From the NCBI GenBank assembly GCA_025331565.1, contig JAFREQ010000078.1, forward strand, positions 1,054,001 to 1,118,000: a DNA stretch of 64,000 nt. The letters run 5' to 3'. This document shows, in pieces, positions 18,720 through 34,000 of the stretch (position 1 is the stretch's first letter; every line of letters begins with the position of its first letter). Origin of the DNA: Holacanthus passer. Lineage: Eukaryota > Chordata > Actinopteri > Pomacanthidae. The position numbers and the translations under genes were made by a program. The notes beneath the pieces were generated by a model, which ran no database searches, was not told the origin of the DNA, and was given only the letters and a program-made list of their open reading frames with translations.

Positions 18720-21025
18720 CAGCAGGGTTTTCTCATGTCCTCTGGAAGAGCAGTGATTCCCAACAGGGGTAATACTCCATGGATGCTTCTGCAATTGCCA
18801 GGACAAAGAGTGAAGAGTAGCAACTAATTTAGAAAAATATAGATCTATAATAGGATTACAAATGTGTGTGTGCTGATCTTTAGTAAATGTCACAATAACC
18901 TGTAGTCTACCAGCCACTGGCTGACTGTGCAGTAGCCAACCATAGACTGTATAAACATCACCAATAGGCAGACTTGGCGATAAACAGTTACAAACCACTT
19001 CCTGTTGGAAGTTGCAAAACATTTGATCCCTTGCTACAACTACGCTGTTCAATGAAAACTCAAGAACTAAATGGCTTTTCGTTATTAAGGTCTTTAGATA
19101 GCTCACATCAGGTTAATTCTCTCAGGAGTTTTTTTTCCCAGTACTTTAGAGTCCTGCAATTGGCAAAAAATGAACACTAAAATTCAAAATGGCTGACTTC
19201 CTGTTGGGTTTAGGCCTAATCTACATATGATACACAAACCTGCCAGTTTTTGTACATCTAGGTGAAACGTGCCACAACGGCCACTCTGTAGGGAGCCCCA
19301 CACCTAATGAGCCCTGTTGCCACAACCCAAGACCCATGTCATACAAATGTAAAAATGATATATTATTTGGACAAAGAATGATAATAATTCCTTGAATTAC
19401 AATAGGATCCTTTCACTGGTAGATGTTTGGGCCGTAATGAACAAATCTGGAGTGCTCTGGATAGGGTCAGTGAGGGGGTGTACTTCAGCTGATCTGACGG
19501 GGCTGTTGGGGTAATTCAGATAAAAAGGTTGTGAACCACTTCTTTAGAGAACATAGATGCAGTTATTTAAAAGTGAATGACTCAGCTACAACTGGGTTAG
19601 AAGGAGCTTTGGCATCAGCTGCAGAAAGGTTTTCATACGGCTCTCAATACCATAAAGTACCTGCCCATGATCCATAAAAGCTCTATACGTCCAAATGATG
19701 TGTATATGTTGTGTGAGCCTGGAGACTTATCCGTTTCAATGCATCTGCTGCAAAAGAGGTGAAGCACACCACGGCCCCAAGTGTACCCCACATTATACGC
19801 TTCTTACGGATTTACAACATTAGCTGTTATCATAGTCAGGTTCAGAAAGTCAAGTTCACATGGGGTCAAGTGAGAATTAGACAGCGCCAAGACCGGAGCC
19901 AGAATTAATGAGACATTATGCTAATGAGAGAGCTGTTTTGGAAATATGGAAAGAAATACCAAAATCCCCTGCTTTGTCTCACTGAGAAACTCATTACTAA
20001 GACAGCCTGTCATTGGTTGGTTACAGATGGTGCAGTTAGATAATGATCCACCATTGCAATGAATAACAGTGCTCAATGCCAGCCTTTAGCGTGGTGATAC
20101 TAATTTATAATAAAGGGTGCTTCGTGGATAAACAGACTAACGTACCAGCATGAGCTTACTCATGTCTAATTGATTAATCTCCTCCTACCTGTTCTGGGCC
20201 TTTTTTTAAATCGTGGTTTAATGTAGATCCCTTTTGTTTCATTTAAGATAAATCTTAATATACAGAAGAGTATAGTGTCCTTCCAGCTTTGGGAAGTTAA
20301 CTTTTGACCATTTAGTGTACAAATTTAGATCTAATATTTGATGTTGCGTACGTTTTATCTGCAACAACTTAACTCACGTCTAAGCCACATCAGTACTATT
20401 GGGATTGTGCATTGGTTCATCAGGAGAATCATGGTGAGAGACTGTTGCAGGTATGCAGTCATATTCATTCATTCAGCTTATTTAATTCCCTGTGTGTGTG
20501 TGTTTTTCCCTGTGTGAAACTGTGGAAACTCATTTACATAAAAAAAAGAACGGATGAAAAGTTAGGAATAATGAATACTCATGGTAAATCAAAATGATGA
20601 CATATTAAGTAGAAATTATGAGGCAATTATGAAACATGAGATAGTAAGTCACAATTTGAGATACAGGTTCAAAATTATGAGACACTGTTGATTTACTGCC
20701 CATAATTTTTGTTTACTGCCATAATTCCAATTTAGTAAATCATAACTTGGATTTAATATCTCATCATTTTTAATCTTTTAATAGGCTACTCCTTAAGACC
20801 CATAAACAGAATTTGATGTGTAAAATCGGTGGAGTTCCCCATTAATCTCATAATTTTGATTTAACAATTCACATTTTTATTTAAAGTGTTAGATCATATT
20901 AAGCCGTGAAGAGTCATAATTTTGAATGCTAAATAGTGATTTGGATTTTTACTGACATTTTATCTATTTTAACAGATAACTCTTGTGGCAGGGATAAGAA
21001 AGTCATGTTTATGTATTATGTTATT
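18720..21025. other. Non-coding region
   Basis: No exon, RNA gene or clear repeat recognised. The long minus ORF (18555-19106) is an accidental frame through the tRNA pseudogene. Confidence 0.4.
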
Positions 21026-21039
21026 TATTACTTTGTCAT

Positions 21040-21880
21040 TTAAAGGTTCTATATACGACATTCACTGCCACTAGATGTCGCACTAGAGCAACAGCATCTC
21101 AGACTAAATCAAACGGGTGCATTGGCCACATCTCCCCCCAACCAGATACAGCTCTTATATCGCTCTCCTCAAAGCCACCAGACTCCACGGACAAAAACTG
21201 TAATTTTACCTCACAGATCTGCGTTAAACACTCAACATCCAAACATAAACAAGACAAAAACTTGCCAAAACCATCTTCTATGGTTTTTCCACTGGTCCAA
21301 CAATCATCAGCTCTGGTTGGTCGAAATAAATTTCACAGAGCTGTTTTTCCACACCGTACATTAGTGACATTCAGCTTGGTAAGTAAAATATGCTATAGGT
21401 AGCTAAGGGTTGAATGAATGCGAGTGCCATCAACTGAATCCTTCAAACCACTCTTGCTCTTAAAATGTGGTGTGGGAGGCCCAGGCGGTGCAGATGGACA
21501 GAAGCAGCGCTCCACCACGGACAGCTGCTGAGGGCCGGGGGGCTCTGGAGGAGAGAGCCGGGGGCAGAACCACAGCTACTGAAGGAATAAACACCCGGAG
21601 TGGCACCGGATTCTGCTCTGATCCAGGGTCGTTTACCGGTGGGAGGGGAGCTCTGAGTTTATTTTTTAAAGTTTTGGGATTAAAAGTGAATTTATCTTTA
21701 CTCCGGTTTTTCAACCTGTCTGCGGAGGTGCAGTCCATGTTGACTGCTGACTGGAGGGGAAATGTGCTCCATGAACATAGCCTATAGAAAAAAAGAGAGA
21801 CTGCAGGGAAATAACAGAAAAAAACAAAATCTCTTGTGAGCGCTGAGTTCAGCCAGAGGCCGAACTGAACACAACACACA
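21040..21880. repeat. Probable interspersed repeat, non-autonomous DNA-transposon-like
   Basis: A compositionally distinct ~840 bp block. It starts near TTTAAAGGTTCTATATACGA, and contains a GC-rich core (21465-21660) open on both strands. It resembles a repeat I recall from several spiny-rayed fish genomes, but I see no second copy here and no clear terminal inverted repeats. Confidence 0.35.
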
Positions 21881-22003
21881 CACTCACACCCTCACACATA
21901 GCACAAAGCTACATTAATGTACAGGTATTCTGGCTGTTTGGGTCACTTGCGGCACGACCGGCTACCAAAACAAAGAACAGAGAAGTTTGGATTCCAACAC
22001 ACA

Positions 22004-22006
<3 letters not shown>

Positions 22007-22031
<25 letters not shown>
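22007..22031. repeat. (AC)n microsatellite
   Basis: About 12 AC units. Confidence 0.9.
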
Positions 22032-22036
<5 letters not shown>

Positions 22037-25000
22037 TGCGGCTTCATTCTCTGCTCAGGTATCTTTATGTTACCTTTACATAGCAAATAGATGTTTGCTG
22101 CTATATAAAAGTTCAAAATCTCATCTATAGAACATCTAACAATAAAGACGCTGATGCCCTTAAAACAACATAAGTCTGTCACATTACAACCAGAGGTCGA
22201 TGAGGGACAAATACCTCCATCACTATTCTAAAGTGTCAGGAGAAACATTAACCTTCTCCATATTTTATTTCCTCCAGGAGAATATCAGCTGCCAGCATTT
22301 CAAACAGTCCAGTGACTAAACATGCAGATTTCCTGTTACTGAGGGGGATCTCATTACAGCAGAGTAATTCACTCCTCTGTGATGACTAGTTTGGAAACAC
22401 ATCTACACTGAAGAGCTGCAGCGCGCCCATAAAGAAGCTAAATTAGCAAATGGTAGCTTGACATTTTGTGGCCATAGGGGAAGTATTTGTGGGAAATGAG
22501 GCGCTTTATCCGGTGGCATGCTTTACATTCAGCCAAAAATGTGAGCAATAGCATCGGTCTGGATTGCGACTGAGGAGTGTTGCGCGATTAAGGCTGAAGA
22601 GGAATCCCTGAAAAGGATTTGACAGGTAGGAGTTTGGTGTCAAGGATTAAAAAGCCTGTCCTTCCACACTGTTGTACAGTGTTTCATCATCTGTGGTTCC
22701 ATTTAATCTGTTTCATATGTCATCCCGTACGCCAAGAAGAGGCGATGCGGGGAACATAAAAACATGAGTTTGGTGTCAGTCAAGAAATGGCGAGGCTTCA
22801 AGTCTGCACTATAAAATCAGGCAACAGAAGAAAGTTATAATTTACGAAATATCTTCCCAGCTCTGGACCTTGGTTGTCAAGGAACATTGAAATACATAAC
22901 CTCTAGGTGTCCTGTTGCATCTTCACTTAAGGTGTATTTATTCCCACTCAGTCTCTCAGCAGGTTTGTGCGGTGGATCAACCCTCCATCTGTCAGCAGGT
23001 GATTGACTAAGATGGAAGAAAGTAACCGCTGGAACAGACAGGTGCTGTGTGGACAAAGCACGGACGGGAGGGTGAGTAAGATAGAAGCGAGGACAGCAAG
23101 GAAAATAAATTACATTTCTGAGGAGAAAACCTGATTTGACTACAGGAATATAGCCTTGGGCAACACTGAATGTATTAAGAGCAAGTGAAGAGCAAGCAGT
23201 TGTGTTACAGGAAAATGACATTATTAGAAATTCGTAATCGTCAAAAATGCACAGAATTTATTTCCTTTAATGGCTCTAAGGACTCCAACCACGGCAGCAG
23301 ATTGCTCCTTGGTAGCCTGAATAGTTACTGTTGTGAATCTTTCTGTTCTCGCATGTTGTTCATAATTCATAAAGACAGACTTACCACTTGAAATTGACAG
23401 TGATTTTTGTCAGGTCCTTGATTTCAGAAGGAGGTAAACAAAAGCAGCTGGCAACCATCGATTTTACCATCTGAAATGACAGCTTGCTAGCAGATTTTAT
23501 CAGCCACGGGTTATTTTTCATTTAATGTTTCAAGCTCACTCATTTTAAAACAAGAATCCTGTAAAAGAGTCTTTATATGTCCTTGATTACTACATATGTG
23601 ATACTGCGCTAAAAGACTGAGGGTAAAGCTACTTGTATTTGTCTCAGGCGAACAGGTTGCATCCACATCAGCTGATGATCCATGTAGGAGACTTAAAAAA
23701 ATGAAAAACGATCGGACTCATATCTTGACACTCATTTAGCTTATAGCTTATATTTGGACAAGCAAGACAGAGCTTAGTTTTAAACTTTAGCATCACAGTC
23801 TGTTTCAATGATACAAGAGAAAAAGCCTAAGTGGAGGACTTATTGATGTACTGTCTTCGATTCTACAATTGGTTGGGGGTGATCAAGTCAGGATTAAAAT
23901 GGGACTTAATTTGTGTCATCAATCTGTGCACATCAAGATCAGTTCAATAGTCGTGAGAAATTCTTTTCAGCCTGTGAAAACAGTTGTATAACGTCTTCTG
24001 TGACCCCAAAGAAGATCTTGACTCAAAGTCTTCTCACTAGCTTTTTTCCAGACCTTACAGCTGCATCTCAAACTACAACTCTGTAGCGTTAAAACCTGTT
24101 TTAGAAACTGGGGGCATGCAGTGTGAACGACAGCGTCATTTACCGGTTAGTCCTCTTTGCATCGGTGCAGTAAAAGTCCACATGTACAACTACAGTGTGA
24201 CCTGCTTCAGTGCGGATGACTGAGTGAGGGTGAGTGTAAATCGCAAATCCAGAGTAATTTCAGATGAAAGTAATTCATAATAAAAAAAAAAAAAGGGTTG
24301 TCTGTTCGGACAGCAGCTATAACTCTGCACCAGTTTTTTCTCTGTCTCGTTCCGGCTGAGAGACCCTGTCCGTCACAGCTGCCGGACTGGTGAGGCTCAC
24401 GGGTCGTTCCGGCTCGTAGACCTCTTGGTGGGAAGCGCTGGCCCTAATATCACGCTCCACAACACCCTCAATACCCCGCAGCTCTCTGCCGAGCTTCACC
24501 TCATCCCCGGTGGTCAGACAGCAATACATGTGTTCCTCATGCTCACTCACTAAAGATCAATGTCAGGTGAGTGAAACACTTACCAGAGATTTGAAATTTG
24601 AATGCTCATACCCCTGAAGCCTGTGCGAGCAGCAGCTACAAGTCCAGGCTTTCTACTGTCAGACTTGCTGTCGAGCTCATGGCTCAAATTTTCTGCCCCC
24701 GTGTTTTTCCTCTGATACTAAGGTGTCTTTAAATGAGCTGCTCTAAGTGTAATCTATGTGCAAAAATAGTTGTCACGCTTCAGTTCCTCTCGCTTGAACC
24801 ACAAAGTACCTGGTCCCTTCAGCAATCATGTTAAGGCTAATTGAACACAGCTATAATTACAGGAGAATTTTTCAGTCTGTTTCAATTTATTACAGTCCAT
24901 TTCCCAGCTCTGATCAATCCGCTTTCTTCCTCCCAGTGGTGCAGACAACTGAACCAAACGCAAACAGTAGCTCAAAGATTCAAAAAACAGGTAAAAAAAA

Positions 25001-28000
25001 AAAAAAACTGCTTCATGACTCCTCTCTCTCTCTAGCTTTCTCTCCCTCTCCTCTGAGTAAACACCAGGAAACCATCCATCACTTAAGAATAGAGAGATCA
25101 CCGGAATAGAAAGATCTTTTCTTTCAGCAGAAATGGGATTTTACAGTAAATCTCAATTGAAATCCTTTGGAGGAATGGGAGGATGGTGCAGTATGTCAAG
25201 GCAGCTTCAATTTCACTTACACTCCTCTCTCCCTCTAACTGAAGAAAACATTTCATACACTGGTGGAGTCTGTACTTTATGTATAGTTCAAATCAGTTCA
25301 CTGAATTTTACAAAATGTTCTTCCTCCTGTCTTTACCTATCTGCAGAGGTTTAGAGACAAACATCCCTGAGATTTTGGCCTCTTCCCCAGGAACACTGGA
25401 GGTAAATGGAATTTCAGCCGCATCTCTTCCAAGATCTCAACATCTCTTGAAATTGTTCCTCGTTACATTGGATGATCTACTAAAGGTCACTCATCAGATT
25501 ATCAGATGATCACACAATAGTTATGGAACTATTAAAAAGATATGTTTCTGCAAAGATATGTTGGCGTTAAAAGTTTCAGATCTAGAATTTTAGTGATGCG
25601 CATAATAAAAAGAAAAAATATGGAAATGTTGAAGGATCGGCCATTTAGTCAAACACTGAAAACGACCTATGTTAGTGTGACTGACAGCAAGTCAATTTGT
25701 TCACAGCAAGAAATATGGGCAGAACAACCAATGATTTCATACTAATGAAATGGTGGTCTAAAGAGGAGCTCTACACTAAACAAACTTTTGCACTGTACAC
25801 ATAATCTCATAGACTGTTGTTGGCATAGGATGTTAATACAAATGATTTTTTTTCTTTACAGAACACATATTGTGTGTAAAGACCAATTGTTCTGCTCAAC
25901 ATTAATGTTTACTGTGACAAACAGCAGGGATATGGCTTTGAGAAATCCCCCTGTGTTAGAGCCTCTAGCCCAGCTACAACACAGGTACTGACAGTAGAGG
26001 CTCATGGCTGGTTAACTCTTACTATCTGCATCACTGGATCCAGGTCAAACTGAGGGGTGGTCAATAAGTCTCCCCTGTGTCCCTAAACCCTCCACACTAT
26101 GTAGCACCAGCCACACCTCCTACAGTCGGAGGGTTCTAGCAGAATTTGAGTGTGTTGACACCATTTAGGATAAACAAATTATAGCAAAGTAGTAGAATAT
26201 TTCAGAAATAATATTCTCACACCTTGAAATTGAAATCCTACATCCAGATGTTCAGAAGTTTAAAAGCTAGTTTCAAATATATATTCATCATAAAAATGCC
26301 CTTTCTATCTAAATTAATCTAAGGCATTTGGTATTTTCATTGGCCTCTCTGTGGTCACAGGAGGCGACAAGTTAAAAGAAACCGCTTCACCCAGAGAAAA
26401 CTGATCTCAGCACCAACAGCAGAACCTCTTCATCATCTCGCTTGGTATTTATTTGTTACCAATCTTCTGCTCATCCATGGAGAAGATTAGGTAAGACCGG
26501 AGCTGCTGGAGGGATGTCTGCTCAGCAGCAGCCTCCTCTCAGTGGGCCGGGGGTCCTCCTTATCATCCCCTCAGGTTAGCCGGTGATGTCCGGGCCGAGC
26601 TGCGGCTGACAAATGAGCAGGATCCTGCGGAGCCGATGTCATCCGTGGGCTCGTGTCAAACCCTGTCAGCCGCCATCTGCTCAGGATGTGGGACCTATAT
26701 TTATCCTCCCTTGAAATGTCTGTCCTGGCATCTGTCTTTTCTGTCAGCTTGTGTGAGTGTTTTTGAGTCCACCTGAATCTCGGCCTGTCTTTTCTCTCCT
26801 TGCCTACAATATACTGTGCCACCTGAGGCCAGTTCTTACATTAAATTCCTGCTTCCAGGGGTCAGAGCAAGCTTCATGTAACAAATTGTACTTCAAGAAA
26901 TAGTTTTGGGCAAACTCGCTTATTTAAATTAAATGAGTTTAATGAGTAAACTAAAAATGAAGCTATAACTAGGAGCTAGTGAGCTTAGCTTAGCAAAAAG
27001 ACTGGATAGACCCAATACAAAACCTGCCCACCTGCTAATTAGCAAATGCAAAATGCAACACAACATCAGCATTGTGAGTATGTTGATGACATTAAGCTCA
27101 AAGCACCACTGTGCCCAGAATTTACAGACCAAAAATTTTTGTAGAATCAATCTCCCAATTTCAAAGTTTAACTTGACTTATGTTACAAGAGTGTTTATTT
27201 TATGTTTGACAGAATGGGACCAGCATCTCCAGCATACTGGACACTAACATGGGACGCTGATGATGGGATACTGGTGACCAGCATGGACTGACACATCAAC
27301 ATCCACTGACCACCAACATTTACATTTAAGTTCAGGTAAGTAGTTGTTAAAACCTTTTATTGACACATGCACTCACATTCCTGTGGCCCTTTTGTCAGAA
27401 TAACGTCCATTATTTTTACAGTAGTGTCCCGTCCAGCCTTTCCCCATGTGGCCTGCTACTCTGTCTCCTCTAAGCTGTTTTTGATAAGCTGCTCCTTGAA
27501 GCAGACTGAAAATAAAATGTGCAGATAAACAAGGACCTGAGTATCAAATACGGTCTCAGAAATTTTATTAGGGATGCTTCTGTCACACTAGAAAAAAAAA
27601 AAAAAGATTGTAATACTCCATATCAAATAACCCAGTCCTTGGCATCCTGCAAAGAACATATGGGCACTGCTGCTAAGAGTGTCACATCTTTCAGTGTCTG
27701 GACTTCTAAAGGGGTCGGGTTAAGGGCCGCATGGTGGTTTTTGTGGTGGGGCACTGCTTCCCTGAAGCCGCTGGTTCTAGAAGCTGTGTTTTATGTCGAC
27801 ATAGTTGTACGTTTGAATTTTTTATCACAGATCAATGATATTTTTTTTTACAATTTTTCATCCTCCAACTGTCAGTCGCCTGACAACGTCTTTGTATAAC
27901 ATGCACGCAGCTTTTACTTCCAGAACAAGACATACAGTGGATGACTGTAATAACACTATCAGTGTAATTTGTTAAACTGCTGCACAATGTTTGAAGACTG

Positions 28001-31000
28001 TCTGTGACACATCATATTACTGGAAAGGCCAGAAAATATAGAGGCTTAAAGAGGGATGTACTCATATCGCACATGTTAGGGAGCAAGGTTGATGGCGCAT
28101 AACCATTTTACAGATATGTGAATATGTGAGTGGATATATTGCATAAAAGTATATATTGCCTGAGATGCTATCTAGTAATTTTATTATTTGTTATTGTTTT
28201 GCAAATATCTTGCACTAAAAGGGCCATGCAGATACTGTCTGCGTAAATGTGAAACGGTAATTCAGCTTCACCAGCAATATCATCCCAGCAGACCAGCATC
28301 ATTAATGAGATCTTGCAGATCTTTATCAGCATAGCTGGCGGATGAGCAAAACTATCTTGGTCCACCGGTTAATCCAGCACCAAAGCAGCACTAACCAGCA
28401 GCGTTGTTTGTCCTTGTTTGTTAGAAACAGTCTGCTTCCCATACGTCAATGTAGAAGACTATTTAAAGGCGCTTAGAATATGAACTGAAATAATATAAAT
28501 ACAAACAAATTGAAGGCAGATAATTTGTTTATCGAGCAAAACTGTCAGGGGTTGGTTTCAGCTGGGCGTTCTTTTATCTGATCCCTCTTCATTGGAGCAT
28601 TTATCTGTACTTACTCTTTTTATTACACCTGTTTTGCAAGGTTGTTTTTTCTGCGATCAGTTTACTGCTTGTCTGAGGATAATGTGTTCCTAATGCAACA
28701 GTCTAAGTAGGTTAAAAGTTTCTTTTGGCCTGACTTTTTCTTTTACTCCTAATGACTCCATATGTACAAGACGTTTCTTTGATTAATTACTGTGTTGTAC
28801 TTCCTCTGGGATTTATAATCACTGTCATTAAATTTGCCGTACATTACTGTTTTCACAGTGTCACACACACTTCCAGTAAAAATCTCAAAGACCTTCTGTT
28901 GTCTTCAAAGTGCGCTTAGATCACTGTGCATCTACGCACATGCTTAATGAGGGCAGGAGACCATCACTGATCTCATCTAAAACACCCTAACACCGACAGA
29001 TAACTACTACAAGATGTGTCAGATGTGTAATTGTACTTCTGTTCATCACGATGTCGAGCCGCCTTCCAGCAATATGCAGGTTAGACTCTGATTAATTCCT
29101 TTTAAACAATTTTTTAATTAAGTAGCCGAAAATGAAACGCTATTTTTAGATATAATGAGAAGCATTTTCCCTTTGGAATTATTAATGCACACACAAAAAA
29201 AAGACAAAATTACGTTTTCAACCGGAGCGAAAGACAGGAACTTGCTCAGCTGCCGCGAAGCCCAGATCAATGGAGCACCTGTGAGGATATCATCTCGCTG
29301 TGGTTAAGTGGATGTTATGCCTCTCCGGTTCCATAGAAACAGCTTGCATACAGTTATTACTGTAGTATAAATATGTAATTAATGCCGGCTAAATGGAAGG
29401 AAGCTGCTATCTGTAGAAATCCCTGAAGAGCTGAGTCCCTAATATGAGCGATATTAACTGTCTCTGGAGGAGAAGAGAAAAGGTTCGGATTTAACTGTCC
29501 GGCTGATGCAGACTCGGTCTTGTTATTTGGGATTTTTCACAAGCAGCTGTTTGAGGGGCATTTGGTTATCAGGCAGTTGTGATGATATTAGTCAGAGATG
29601 AAGACGTCAAGTATGCAAAGTGCCAGCAGGCCGTGAATCCACCCAACAGCGTTTCTGTCAGTCATCTTCAGGAGCCTTGTTGTCCGATCCGAAACAGTGA
29701 GCTTTACGCTAAAATAATGAATCCTGAATAAAAAAAACCAAATAAGTCAATAATAAATAAAGCAGAAGAGAAGTTCAGAAGAGGCCAGCATTTTTCCCGG
29801 GAGATGAACAAATCGAATTATGAAAGGTGTTGTTTGGAAACCTGCAATATTAGAATGTTTCAAGGATGAGCCAGAGGAAACATGAATACTGATATCACTT
29901 TTGTAGACTGTTGTTTTCTCTTCTCTTGTCTGACCTTGCTTTATAAATCTAGTCTCATAAGTAACACCTTGAGGCTGTGTTTGTTTTCATTACAAGGGTG
30001 ACTGGGCAGAGACGTGAAAGCGGCTCTCAGCCCTCCTGACAAAACCCTCACAGGCCAGAATATTTTACAATTGCCCGGTGCCAGCTTACACTTGGATTAT
30101 TGGACATCAATAATATAATAATAATAAATAATAACTGATTGCTCATAGGTATGAAACTGAGCCTGAGCGTTGGACACCTGCGTGCGAACGCTGTGTCTCT
30201 TCCTTCCACCCAGTACATGCCGGGTTAGACCTCTAGCTCTGTGTGACCCTGAACAGGAGTAAGTAGGTTTTGGAAAATGAATGAATAATACAACTAAGGG
30301 ATGCTGAGGTTCTTCCAGGAGCATGCGGCAATGGAGACGCTGAATATTTTTCCAGCCAAATGACCTGCCAAAAGCCCAGAGAATCCAGCAGCAGATGTTG
30401 CGAATAAAAAGTTAGAGGAAGAGTGCATTGATCACTTGGCTGGCTCCATTTGGTTTGCAAAATAAATAAGAGCATGTGGGGTAAAAAAAAAAAAAATGGG
30501 GACAGGAGATTGTAGAGTGGCTCAGAAACAGCTGCAAAGCAAAATGATTCATTTCATTTAGAAGCAAATTAAAGCATCATATCGGGAGTAGGAGCTGGAT
30601 GGGCCACACCGCCTGCTAAAGCTCAAATTACTCCCTTATCACCTGACCCTGCCAAATGTTTTCCTAGAGTAGAATATGAGCACACTGGAAAATGTTGAAA
30701 GTGTTAATTATTTGATGCTATCTTCGTATTAAAATAGCTTTTTATACAGCAGAAGTTACGTACAGTTACACCTGGGAGCAGCCCAGCACATCCACACACT
30801 CTCACTGTTTGCCCCTGAGCAAGTCCAATTATGATGATAGGCACGGTCGCCATTATAAGCTCCCGATATGAAATTTCATCATCTCATACTGTATCTGAAC
30901 TCGACCATAAAGGACACTGGGGTGAAATAGCCTCCATTTTCCATCAATATTCAGACTGTGAAGCGACTGACACGTAACTGCTGAAAATCCCTCAGTTAAA

Positions 31001-32631
31001 TATCCTGCGCTCAAAAGTTCAGCCATGAGCGCTCCATTCTTTAATTCGATATCTTAATATGTTCTGAAATTCATTGAGTGTAACACCTGTGTGGAATGAT
31101 GCCTAAATGAGCCAGCTAAAACTATACACACAGTCAAACTGGAGATAGGAGAGATAATTGAAGTTGATACAGACTGTGTGCATCAGCAAAAAAGTCCCCG
31201 GTGTGTCTGGATCCCCAGACCCAAACCTGCCAACCGTCACTGACCCCAAACCCCACCCCCACTCATCTTTTCCTCTTTTTAACCTTCATGATGTAAACCA
31301 GTGGTTCCTTTATTGCCTGACGTACCTCCTCATGGACACTTTCATGGATTTCAAAAGTGAATATATTCTTTTCATACCTTTGAACTTTCAATATTTAAGT
31401 TGGTTTGGTCAAATTAGCAATCATATTAGTGATAGTTAGTTTTGAGTTGGATATTCCACAGATGTTCGCTCTTAATCCAGCTGCTTCATCTTACTCACTG
31501 TCACCAAGTGTTATTTTCAATACCTTCCTGCTGACTTGCCCATATTAGTGAAAATGATGATTAAAAAATTCTGATGAACTGGTGTCATGCAGCACACCTA
31601 TTCTGATTGCTAATGTGTGATTTGAATAGAAAAATAATTGAATTTTTTTTCTTCTCTTATTCTATTTGATATGAGTATTTTTATGGAAAATAGTTTTCAT
31701 GTCTCGTGATTGGACAAATAAGACACACGTGTTTTTATTGGATTTTGGTGATTCTTATATATGAAAGAGTTTATGGAAAATTCATAACTTTTTTCAAGCA
31801 ATTTCACGTGACCCACTGATACCAAACCAATACTAACTTGTATTAAGTGTTTTCATCAAAGACTGAAGTTCAAAGCTGAAGATATATTTTATTTCTAGTA
31901 TTTACAGAGTAAATATTGTAGGTGTACTGTATGCATGATTTACAGCATATGTACCAGATGCCTCAAGGATTTGGTGAACCAGATCTCTCCACTCCCTTTT
32001 CAGGTTTCATGTATTTCTTTAAAAAAAAAAAAAGAAATAGTGTAAATGATGAGATCAGTTGAAACAGTGTGTTCACGAATATCTGTTGCTTGACAGTAAA
32101 AACACACTTTAGAGAAGTCTAACTTACATGTAGTTACAGCAACATACTGGGACGAATAAGAGACAATATTTTTCACACAAATAAAAGAATAATTTATAGC
32201 AAAACTGTACTTTGTCGAATTCACAGCAGGGAACAAATAATTAAGAATTTGACCGAGATTGCGTTTCACAAAGTTTATAAAGTTGAAGTTTTCCCCTTAC
32301 TCAAGTAAGTAGAGTCTGGTACTTTCTCCCCAGAGTATATTGTGATTACTGTACTCTTTAGATTGTGCCTAAAACACATCGAATCAGCTACACAGTAATA
32401 TTGATTTGACCCTCGCTATCAAAACATTCAGCAATTTCTTTTAGGGCAACTTTCCAACTTACTTGTGTTTTTCTGCACCATGAAATCCTAAATTCACTCA
32501 ACAGATACATCTTGCAGTTTGAAACTAGGGGTGGGGTGACAAATGTTAACATAAATACGCTGAACTGTTTTTCTGGCAGCAGATGAGAGAGAAGAGAGAC
32601 AGAGACAGCAGCAGATGGAGAAGTGAACAGT

Positions 32632-32658
32632 GCACACACACACACACACACACACACT
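32632..32658. repeat. (CA)n microsatellite
   Basis: About 13 CA units. Confidence 0.9.
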
Positions 32659-33831
32659 ACACTGCATAAATTGCATCTGGAAATTCTGTGTGTGTGAAAG
32701 AAAATATTCCTATAAACTGATGTTAACATAAATACATTTAAGCAGCTCTAGTCCATAAATATTTAATGAATCGCAGTTGTTCTGTTTCTACTCAATACTT
32801 ACAACTGCTAATGGTCTGAACATCAGAATTCATAATTAATCTCAAAAGTAAACAACAGTATTTTTAGGTACAATCTTTCAATGATTAAGATATGTGCTTT
32901 AAAAATAAGGACCCAGACTGCATAAAAAAGAATAAACATAAGAAAGACACAGTTTTGAGTGGAGGGAATCATTAAATATGCTGGGATGGAGGGAGCTTTG
33001 GGTGTGTGGCTTAAATGTTGATTTACTGTTTTCTTTTAGCAGCATGTTCAGAGTTGTGCTTCTTTCTGCATTAATGTACTGTGACGAAACAAAAGAGGAA
33101 AAGCACTATTAGTCACAAATACCGTGGACGTCTAATAGTAAGCAGATTTACTTCCAACCAAAAAGTTTGCGAGATGAATTTACTGATGAGAACAATTTTT
33201 ACCAGAGAGGATGAAAGGATCAGTAATCTCAAGTAATACAGGACTTGTTTGAAATCAAGACCTGTTTCTCAGCCCATTCTTTACTCCATGTAGCTAATGT
33301 ACGAGTGTGAACCTTCAACTCCCACTCCCCACCACAACACACACCATCACCGTGCACAAACAAACATACACACACACCAACTGTGGTCCTCTGTGATGAG
33401 CTAGTACAGTTTTGTCACTGAACAAGCTCCCACCATATAAACCAACACATAAATGTCCATTTGTATGCGTTTTAGGATGTAGTCTTTTTCCTGCCTAGCA
33501 CATTAAGCTCATACACAGTTTAGGTGTGACTGTCTTTTACACCCAACCCTGTAGTGTTGGAAGATGAATTGTCTACTTGTCATACTATGTACTCTATTGT
33601 ACCAATTTAATAATGACTTAATTACTTGTTGTGTACATGTGCTTCTCTTGCTATGCCCAGTCTGTTGGCGTTGCCATTTTTCTTTCTCTTCGCCTTCTGG
33701 TTGGGACTAAAACGGAAATAAACAAGGAATTTTATATTATCTTAATTATATAACTTTTGGTTTTGGCTTTCAAAGCAGAGCTATAATTTCAAATGTAATG
33801 TTCAAAGACCAGCCTTTGCTGTCAGGGTCCA

Positions 33832-34000
33832 TCGCCTTGGAATGATTTGCCGAAGGAGGTCATACAAACCACATCATTGTCCTCTTTTTTTTTTTTTTAA
33901 ACTCTTTCATTTAACTGCTCTATCCTCTTTGCTGCTGTACAATGTGAATTTCCCCACTGTGGGATGAATAAAGTTATGTCTTATCTTATTTTATCTTAAA
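33832..34000 (+). mobile_element. Non-LTR retrotransposon (LINE) 3' end fragment
   Basis: The + strand encodes PWNDLPKEVIQTTSLSSF at about 33832-33886, matching the W-N-x-LP...SLxxFK end typical of LINE reverse-transcriptase proteins. A T-run, ~50 bp of UTR and the tail TTTCCCCACTGTGGGA + AATAAAG + TCTTATCTTATTTTATCTTA follow. It is a 5'-truncated copy. Confidence 0.75.

Larger units (their letters stand above)
21881..33825. other. Gene desert
   Basis: About 12 kb without recognisable coding exons. It contains an (AC)n microsatellite at 22007-22031, an A-run at 24281-24294, a GC-rich stretch near 24317-24550 open on the minus strand without recognisable content, and (CA)n at 32632-32658. Parts of 28.4-31 kb are homopolymer-poor and could hold conserved regulatory elements, which sequence alone cannot establish. 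Confidence 0.45.

Noticed and set aside
18555..19106. 183-aa minus-strand ORF
   Set aside because: Contains the decayed tRNA-Pro and no protein-like domain; chance frame.
24317..24550. 77-aa GC-rich minus-strand ORF
   Set aside because: No recognisable domain, no splice partners seen; probably a GC-rich repeat.
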